18,335 nucleotides of DNA from Syntrophorhabdus sp. (lineage in GTDB: Bacteria > Desulfobacterota > BSN033 > UBA1163). Below the pieces are notes generated by a model that searched no databases, was not told the DNA's origin, and saw only the letters and a program-made list of their open reading frames with translations. The position numbers and the translations under genes were made by a program. Shown here piece after piece: positions 13,981 to 18,335 of the stretch. The stretch lies in contig DYHU01000025.1 of assembly GCA_020724025.1 (NCBI GenBank), forward strand, positions 1-18,335. Direction: 5' to 3'. How positions within the stretch are numbered: position 1 is the first letter of the stretch; every line of letters begins with the position of its first letter.

Positions 13981-14026
13981 AACTCAGGGCTTTAGCCCTG
14001 ATGTCTCAGCCCTAAAGGCCTGAGTT
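13981..14026 (+). terminator. hairpin after cusA
   Basis: A 15-base stem with one mismatch pairs 13981-13995 (AACTCAGGGCTTTAG) with 14012-14026 (CTAAAGGCCTGAGTT), starting 4 bases after the stop codon. A second hairpin, GGGACA/TGTCCC, follows at 14041-14056. There is no T-tract directly after the first stem, so it may be a transcript-stabilising or repeat element rather than a true intrinsic terminator. Confidence 0.5.
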
Positions 14027-14074
14027 ACGGTTCGATTGGTGGGACATTCCTGTCCCGCCTGTGCTCCCTTTTTT

Positions 14075-14120
14075 CCCTCCCCCTTTGATGGGGGAGGGCG
14101 TGGGTGGGGGTGAGGGGGTT
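14075..14120. repeat. palindromic repeat CCCTCCCCC/GGGGGAGGG, copy 1
   Basis: CCCTCCCCC (14075-14083) and GGGGGAGGG (14090-14098) form a nine-pair hairpin with loop TTTGAT, followed by a G-rich tail (GTGGGTGGGGGTG). Nearly the same unit recurs at 15846-15881, and a variant at 15356-15391. It is a dispersed intergenic repeat. Confidence 0.75.
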
Positions 14121-14140
14121 AAGAAGCACTGAACAGGCCT

Positions 14141-15397
14141 ATGGAAGCATTTCCACAGTGGATCATAATTTTAATTGTCGTCGTCGTCCTAACAAGGGTA
14201 GCGGTGTTGTTGGCCAGGCGGTTTGACATGCCCGCTATCACGATTCAACTGCTAATCGGGATTCTTCTCGGCCCGTCCCTGCTCAATCTTTTAGGAGTTC
14301 CCATGGTTCTGGGAACATGGGGAAGTCCTTCTTCTGGCCCACTCCATGGCGTTTTGAAAATTCTTGCCGAGATTGGGCTGATTCAACTCATGTTCCTCGC
14401 TGGTCTGGAGGTGGATTGGCGTGAGTTGAAAAAATTACTCAGACCTTCTTTTTCTGTGGGCGCCTGGGGATTTGTTTTGACTGCGGTGAGCGTTGTGGTC
14501 GTCACGCGAATGTTTGTAGATCGCTGGTCAGAAGCATTAGCAATGAGCGCCATCATGTCAGCCTCAAGCTTCGGAATTTCAATTTATTACTTCAGCGAAA
14601 GAAAGCTCCTTGATTCGCGGGTTGCGGTCATGGTATCGGGAGCCGCTATCATGAGTGGCTTGTTGACAATTCTATTGATGATTGCCAGCCAGGCCACGAA
14701 TTATTCGGTGGCGTATGGAGCATTTAAGATGACCATTGCCGTTTCATGGCTCTTGGCGAAGCTCATTATGTTTTTTGCTGTCGCATACTTTTTGACTTCC
14801 CGTTTTCTGAAACTCGTTGCAAAAACCGGTTTTGAAAAAAGACCACGTCAAATACTCATCGGCTATCTTTTGCTGGTAGCTGCATTGTATGCCTGGGCGT
14901 CAATGCATTTTGGAAGCTTTGTTGCTGTGGGAGTTGCCTCTCTGGGAGGCATACTGCTTGGGACGGCAAACCTCGGGCTGAAAGAAAAACTTGCAAAAGG
15001 ACTTGGGTCTGTCTTGACTTCACTCCCTATCGGAGTGTTGTTTGTGGTGTTTGGGATGGAAGTAAATTTTAATGAGACAGAGTGGAATACCGTTTTTTTG
15101 GTAGTGCTTTTTGCGGCGGTCATCGGCGCCAAGTGGATAGGAGGATGGATTGCTACACGGGGTATGTTGGGTTCATTGCATGAACGAATCCAGATCATGT
15201 TTGGGGCTTTGCCGCAGGGTGAAATGGGGATGTTGATCGCTGCCTACCTGTTTTCCCGCGGGCTGATAAATCCCTCATCCTTCAACACCGCAATCATTGT
15301 AGTAGTCATGTTGACAATGATCACACCGGTGCTGATGAAAATCGCCCATTACTTTCCCTCTCCCTTAACGGGAGAGGGTGGGGGTGAGGGTGAATAG
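14141..15397 (+). CDS. CPA2 family cation/proton antiporter (KefB-like)
   Basis: A 418-residue integral membrane protein of the monovalent cation:proton antiporter-2 family, with about 11-12 hydrophobic segments over its full length and no C-terminal NAD-binding (TrkA-N) domain. Family features include R-F-D-M-P-A-I-T near residue 28, L-A-E-I-G-L-I-Q-L-M-F-L-A-G-L-E in the fourth segment region, and G-E-M-G-M-L-I-A near the end. It would exchange Na+ or K+ for protons; the ion cannot be read from sequence. No strong ribosome site precedes the ATG. The last residues (S-P-L-T-G-E-G-G-G-E-G-E) are encoded by a copy of the palindromic repeat, which seems to have replaced the original C terminus. 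Confidence 0.85.
   Translation: MEAFPQWIIILIVVVVLTRVAVLLARRFDMPAITIQLLIGILLGPSLLNLLGVPMVLGTWGSPSSGPLHGVLKILAEIGLIQLMFLAGLEVDWRELKKLLRPSFSVGAWGFVLTAVSVVVVTRMFVDRWSEALAMSAIMSASSFGISIYYFSERKLLDSRVAVMVSGAAIMSGLLTILLMIASQATNYSVAYGAFKMTIAVSWLLAKLIMFFAVAYFLTSRFLKLVAKTGFEKRPRQILIGYLLLVAALYAWASMHFGSFVAVGVASLGGILLGTANLGLKEKLAKGLGSVLTSLPIGVLFVVFGMEVNFNETEWNTVFLVVLFAAVIGAKWIGGWIATRGMLGSLHERIQIMFGALPQGEMGMLIAAYLFSRGLINPSSFNTAIIVVVMLTMITPVLMKIAHYFPSPLTGEGGGEGE
15356..15391. repeat. palindromic repeat CCCTCTCCC/GGGAGAGGG, copy 2, inside a gene end
   Basis: CCCTCTCCC (15356-15364) pairs with GGGAGAGGG (15370-15378) around TTAAC, followed by a G-rich tail (TGGGGGTGAGGGTG). It encodes the final residues of the antiporter and overlaps the false GTG start at 15378 of the cytochrome frame. 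Confidence 0.75.
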
Positions 15398-15428
15398 ATT
15401 TAGCCTTGCTTTGAGGGAGGTGGTCGAG

Positions 15429-15836
15429 ATGAAACATCGAATCGTTTATTGGTCAATAGGTTTAATTTTGGTGACGATGGCGGTTTTGGCCTTTGCCCAT
15501 GAGAAGACAGGCTGGATGGCTCCAGAGGAGGCAAAAAAGATGAAAAATCCGATCAAGGCCACAAAAGTTTCCATAGAGAAAGGAAAAGAGATCTATGAAA
15601 AAAAATGTGCCCTCTGCCACGGTGTGAAAGGAGACGGGAAAGGCCCCGCCTCAGCGGGATTAAATCCAAAGCCCACCAATTTTAGAGAATCTCATGGAGA
15701 GAAGATGACCGATGGAGAACACTTCTGGAAGATCACAGAGGGTAGAGGTTCCATGCCTTCCTATGAAAAGGATTTAACCGCCGAGGAGAGATGGCATGTG
15801 ATCAATTATATTAATACGTTCATGAAACACAAATGA
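15429..15836 (+). CDS. mono-haem class I cytochrome c
   Basis: A 135-residue exported cytochrome. Residues 1-21 form a signal peptide ending near A-F-A-H. The haem motif is C-A-L-C-H, followed by G-V-K-G-D-G-K-G-P, and the likely axial Met is in G-S-M-P-S-Y. The last helix carries the family pattern W-H-V-I-N-Y-I. It should carry electrons in the periplasm. The frame is open from a GTG at 15378, but that lies inside a repeat. The ATG at 15429 follows GGGAGG and begins a proper signal peptide, so it is the start. Downstream lie thioredoxin-like genes; TlpA-type proteins often serve the thiol chemistry of cytochrome c maturation, so the group fits functionally. Confidence 0.92.
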   Translation: MKHRIVYWSIGLILVTMAVLAFAHEKTGWMAPEEAKKMKNPIKATKVSIEKGKEIYEKKCALCHGVKGDGKGPASAGLNPKPTNFRESHGEKMTDGEHFWKITEGRGSMPSYEKDLTAEERWHVINYINTFMKHK

Positions 15837-15845
15837 CCCCTATTA

Positions 15846-15881
15846 CCCTCCCCCTTGATGGGGGAGGGTATGGGTGGGGGT
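15846..15881. repeat. palindromic repeat CCCTCCCCC/GGGGGAGGG, copy 3
   Basis: CCCTCCCCC (15846-15854) pairs with GGGGGAGGG (15860-15868), loop TTGAT, with a G-rich tail up to 15881. It is almost the same as copy 1 at 14075 and lies between the cytochrome gene and the ribosome site (AAAGGAGG) of the Sec TlpA gene. Confidence 0.75.
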
Positions 15882-15897
15882 GTAAAGGAGGATTAGA

Positions 15898-16431
15898 ATG
15901 AGACGTCTCTTGATGGTTATTGTTTCGGCAATCTATCTTCTTTTCGGGAACTCGAATATGGTTTCCGCTCAATTTTCAGAAGCAGGGGTAGACAAATTCA
16001 GAGTAGCTGTGGAGGCTCCTTATTTTACCCTGAAAGAGTTGGGCGGGGGGAAAGTCTCTCTTAAAGAATTGAGAGGGAAGATCATCCTTCTAAACTTCTT
16101 CGCACCCTACTGACCCGATTGCCGGAAGGAGTCTCCTTCCTTTGTGAAACTTCACGAAGAGTTAAAAGGCGCGGACTTGGTCATGCTAAAGGTGGCTATC
16201 AAAGAGAAAGAGGAGGATTTGAGGAAATACAAGAACGAATTCAAAATCTCCTCACCTATACTTCTTGACGAAAAGGCGGAAGTGGCCAATGCTTATGGTA
16301 TTCAGAGCCATCCTCAGACCTTCTTCATTAGTCGTGAGGGGAAAGTCGTGGGAAGGGCCCTTGCCGGAAAAGATTGGACTTCAAGAAGTATGAAAAATCT
16401 TATTCAATACCTTCTGAGGGAGGGGAAATGA
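15898..16431 (+). CDS. TlpA-like thioredoxin, selenoprotein with U72-P-D-C75
   Basis: A 177-residue exported thioredoxin-fold protein read through TGA at 16111-16113 as selenocysteine. Residues 1-24 are a signal peptide (ending near V-S-A-Q). The fold motif L-L-N-F-F-A-P-Y is followed by U72-P-D-C75-R-K-E-S-P, where the family has W-C-x-x-C-x-x-E-x-P. The first, nucleophilic Cys is thus Sec. The part beyond the TGA holds the rest of the fold, including the cis-Pro loop S-H-P-Q-T and a C terminus like that of the Cys protein at 86-646. A SECIS-like hairpin lies at 16124-16140. The start has a good ribosome site (AAAGGAGG) and the stop overlaps the next start (ATGA). A Sec-Cys pair would give a very reactive periplasmic reductase, perhaps peroxiredoxin-like. 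It will usually be misannotated as two fragments. Confidence 0.9.
16124..16140 (+). promoter_or_regulatory. bacterial SECIS-like hairpin for the TlpA Sec codon
   Basis: GGAAGG (16124-16129) pairs with CCTTCC (16135-16140) around the loop AGTCT, or with one further A-T pair around GTC. The loop starts 16 bases after the TGA at 16111-16113. It has G in second place and begins AGT, like the loops of the other two Sec genes. Confidence 0.72.
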
Positions 16432-17033
16432 GAACGAGAAACCTGGAAAAGGTATCCTGTTTGATAATGGTCATTTTCTTTGGCCTCCTTGCCACCCGAT
16501 GCGCAACGCCGAAAGAAGAGCTTCATGTCCACGGAGAAACGGCCTCCATGAAGACTTATCCCAAAGGCTATGTTCATCCTCTAACCGAAATCAATCTCGA
16601 TAAGGTAATTAACGAGAATCGAGGCTTAAAGGTCGTGGAAGAAAACGCTACAACTGTCCATGACTATTATCGGGGAGCAGTGCAGGAGAAGGCAGAAGGT
16701 GAAAAGTTTTTAAAAGAGGGCAAGTGGGAAGAGGCACAAATCCCTCTCGAAAAGTCTAATCGGTTCTTACGGGTCGTCCTGAAATATCTTTCAGAGGACG
16801 AAGCCTATCGGAATATCTACGGTGACCATGTAGTGATTTTCCTGCCCAATCTCTTGATGGCAGACAATTACCTGAAGTTGATCACCCTCTTTCAAAAGAT
16901 AGGAAAAGACGATAAGGCGATTGAGGCCAAGGGTCATGGAAACTATTATCTTTCTCAATCTCTGAAGAATGTAAAAACAGAGTGGGCATTTCAGATCAAA
17001 AAGGGATTTGGAGAAGACATGCCCAAGAAATGA
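16428..17033 (+). CDS. exported helical protein of unknown function
   Basis: A 201-residue protein that I do not recognise. A hydrophobic N-terminal segment (about 10-24) ends L-L-A-T-R-C25, which resembles a lipoprotein signal but has Arg just before the Cys, so lipidation is doubtful. The rest is hydrophilic and probably helical, with a TPR-like stretch (A-E-G-E-K-F-L-K-E-G-K-W-E-E-A) around residues 88-102. H-V-H near residue 33 could bind metal. The ATG at 16428 overlaps the preceding stop (ATGA) and has GGGAGGGG just upstream; a longer frame from 16374 is not supported. It lies between two thioredoxin-fold genes and is probably co-transcribed with them. Confidence 0.75.
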   Translation: MRTRNLEKVSCLIMVIFFGLLATRCATPKEELHVHGETASMKTYPKGYVHPLTEINLDKVINENRGLKVVEENATTVHDYYRGAVQEKAEGEKFLKEGKWEEAQIPLEKSNRFLRVVLKYLSEDEAYRNIYGDHVVIFLPNLLMADNYLKLITLFQKIGKDDKAIEAKGHGNYYLSQSLKNVKTEWAFQIKKGFGEDMPKK

Positions 17034-17040
17034 GGAATCT

Positions 17041-18335
17041 ATGAAAAGAGTCTGGATTTTAGTTTTCATTCTGTTTTTGATTTTGATTTTCCCTCAAGTC
17101 AGTTTCTCAAAGAATGCTGTCAGGCTCTACCTTTTCTTTTCCGAACAAAAGGGGGGATTGAGAGTTGAAGAGGAAATCATCAAGCCACTTTCAAAAAAGT
17201 ATCCCATTGAAGTTCAATCTTTTTCCGTCAATCAATTGAAAAATTATGACCTCCTGACAAAATTTGAAAAGGAGTTGATGGATACAGATAATGAACTTCC
17301 CGTTATTGTGGTTGGCAATAAAATCTTAGGTGGAGAGATTGAGATTCGAAGGGATCTGGAGGGTTTGGTTAAAACTTATGCTGAGAAAGGGGGAACCCCT
17401 TGGCCATCCCTTCAACCCATTGGGCCGGAGGAAGGGTGGATCCCTCATCCTCCCACAGAAGAGGAGAAGAAAACCGGGAAGATCATCTATGCCGCCTTCC
17501 TCTATATGCCGGGGTGCCTCCACTGTGAAGCGATGAAGAGTGATTTAAGGAAATGGACCGCCAGAGTCCCAACCTTGAGGATTCGAATGTTCAGTCTTAC
17601 CCGGGAAGAAAATAAGAAACTGGACGAGGCCCTCTCCCAGATCTATCGGGTCCCGGAATCAAAAAGGCTGGTGGATCATAAACTCTATATGGGTGAGGAT
17701 TATCTCTGGGCAGATGATCTTCATCAGGAGAGTTTCCAGAAGCTGATCGCAAAGTACCAGGGTCAAGGGGCACCCCCACCATGGGAAAAGGTCACAAAGG
17801 AGGCTCTGGAGAAGGGAGAGAAGAACATCATCGAGCGATTCAGGAGGTGGAGCCTTTCGGCCGTGCTGATCGCTGGCTTCATTGATGGTATCAATCCCTG
17901 CGCCTTTGCGACGATCATCTTTCTTGTCTCCTATCTCACTTTTGTTGGGAAGAAGGGGAGAGAGATTCTCCTTTATGGCATGGTTTTCACTTCCGGTGTT
18001 TTTATCGCCTACCTCCTCGTCGGAATGGGGCTCATGACTTTTCTTCACCAGTTGAGCAGTTTCCCCCTGGTCAGCAAAGGGGTCTACCTCTTTATCGCTC
18101 TTTTCGCCTTAACACTCGGAGTGATCAGTCTATACGATTATATTCTCTTCCGAAGAGGTCAGGTGGCCAAATGGAAGCTCCAGCTCCCGATGGGTTTGAA
18201 AAAGAAGATTCATGAAATCATCCGGGAGCAGGCCCGATTCAAAGGAGGTCTTCTGGCCACATTCGGCGCCGGGTTCATCATTGCTGTCTGCACGGTCATT
18301 TGCACCGGACAGGTTTACCTTCCCACGATCGGTTT
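17041..18335 (+). CDS. thioredoxin-CcdA/DsbD-like membrane fusion (3' end outside window)
   Basis: An open frame of 431 codons runs off the window. Residues 1-22 are a signal peptide. Residues about 26-120 form a thioredoxin/glutaredoxin-like domain that lacks the usual C-x-x-C (S-E-Q-K-G-G stands at that place). Residues about 145-260 form a second thioredoxin-like domain with C159-L-H-C162. From about 275 a CcdA/DsbD-type membrane domain starts, with N-P-C287 in its first helix and C421-T-G-Q in a later one, the usual pair that passes electrons across the membrane. It would bring reducing power from the cytoplasm to periplasmic partners, with the two TlpA proteins as natural candidates. The ATG has GAGGA 4 bases upstream and lies 7 bases after the previous stop. 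No in-frame TGA occurs in the visible part. Confidence 0.88.
   Translation, partial: MKRVWILVFILFLILIFPQVSFSKNAVRLYLFFSEQKGGLRVEEEIIKPLSKKYPIEVQSFSVNQLKNYDLLTKFEKELMDTDNELPVIVVGNKILGGEIEIRRDLEGLVKTYAEKGGTPWPSLQPIGPEEGWIPHPPTEEEKKTGKIIYAAFLYMPGCLHCEAMKSDLRKWTARVPTLRIRMFSLTREENKKLDEALSQIYRVPESKRLVDHKLYMGEDYLWADDLHQESFQKLIAKYQGQGAPPPWEKVTKEALEKGEKNIIERFRRWSLSAVLIAGFIDGINPCAFATIIFLVSYLTFVGKKGREILLYGMVFTSGVFIAYLLVGMGLMTFLHQLSSFPLVSKGVYLFIALFALTLGVISLYDYILFRRGQVAKWKLQLPMGLKKKIHEIIREQARFKGGLLATFGAGFIIAVCTVICTGQVYLPTIG

Noticed and set aside
15378..15428. Upstream GTG start for the cytochrome c gene
   Set aside because: It falls in a palindromic repeat and within the preceding gene, has no ribosome site, and would put 17 residues before a proper signal peptide.
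4234..16113. Alternative genetic code with TGA read as Trp or Gly
   Set aside because: Several intact genes here end in TGA at the expected family length (JAMM 6035, TolC-like 9281, cytochrome 15836), Trp is encoded by TGG throughout, and the internal TGAs align to Cys, not to Trp or Gly.

Overview
The window (18,335 bases, all recognisable genes on the + strand) looks like chromosomal DNA of an anaerobic or microaerophilic Gram-negative bacterium, most likely a Desulfobacterota (deltaproteobacteria-like) lineage. That placement is inference from gene content, intergenic palindromic repeats, and use of selenocysteine (Sec); no rRNA or tRNA is present to confirm it.

The main discovery is that three genes that look broken by an in-frame TGA are better read as selenoprotein genes. 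In each, the TGA sits where the family has its catalytic cysteine. The reading frame and family homology continue on the far side. A hairpin of the bacterial SECIS type, with an apical loop starting A-G, follows 16 to 24 bases downstream. The three are: (1) a rhodanese-MoeB/ThiF (E1-like) fusion at 3274-4497, Sec321 replacing the E1 active-site Cys; (2) a two-domain rhodanese at 4587-5579, Sec278 replacing the persulfide Cys; (3) a TlpA-like thioredoxin at 15898-16431, with a U-x-x-C redox motif at residues 72-75. General reassignment of TGA is excluded because many neighbouring genes end in TGA.

Layout. 86-646: a membrane-anchored TlpA thioredoxin with ordinary CGPC. 768-1232: an Rrf2/IscR-type regulator with its own promoter and a palindromic operator candidate. 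1241-1380: a second promoter, a 15-codon leader ORF and a strong hairpin terminator, i.e. a leader/attenuator or small RNA. 1446-7121: a sulfur-transfer and cysteine-synthesis operon with a threonine-synthase-family enzyme, a ubiquitin-like sulfur carrier fused to a NIL domain, the Sec rhodanese-E1 protein, the Sec rhodanese, a JAMM metalloprotease and a CysM-type cysteine synthase. By analogy with the mycobacterial CysO-Mec-CysM route, the rhodaneses would supply persulfide sulfur. The E1 would activate the carrier, CysM would attach the amino-acid skeleton, and the JAMM protease would release cysteine. The carrier's Gly-Gly is internal, before the NIL domain, so a protease step is probably needed to expose it as well.

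7122-7976: intergenic and structured DNA (nested palindromes, and two copies of a three-stem structure sharing an identical core) around a small exported Cys/His-rich protein. 7977-13976: a CusCBA-type heavy-metal (Cu/Ag) tripartite efflux system with the methionine triad conserved in the RND pump. 14141-15397: a CPA2 cation/proton antiporter whose C-terminal tail is encoded by a repeat. 15429-18335: a periplasmic redox cluster with a mono-haem cytochrome c, the Sec TlpA protein, an unknown exported protein, and a thioredoxin-CcdA/DsbD-like membrane fusion cut by the window end.

The window therefore joins sulfur and selenium chemistry, periplasmic thiol redox and metal resistance. The selenium-insertion machinery itself (selA, selB, selC, selD) is not in this window.
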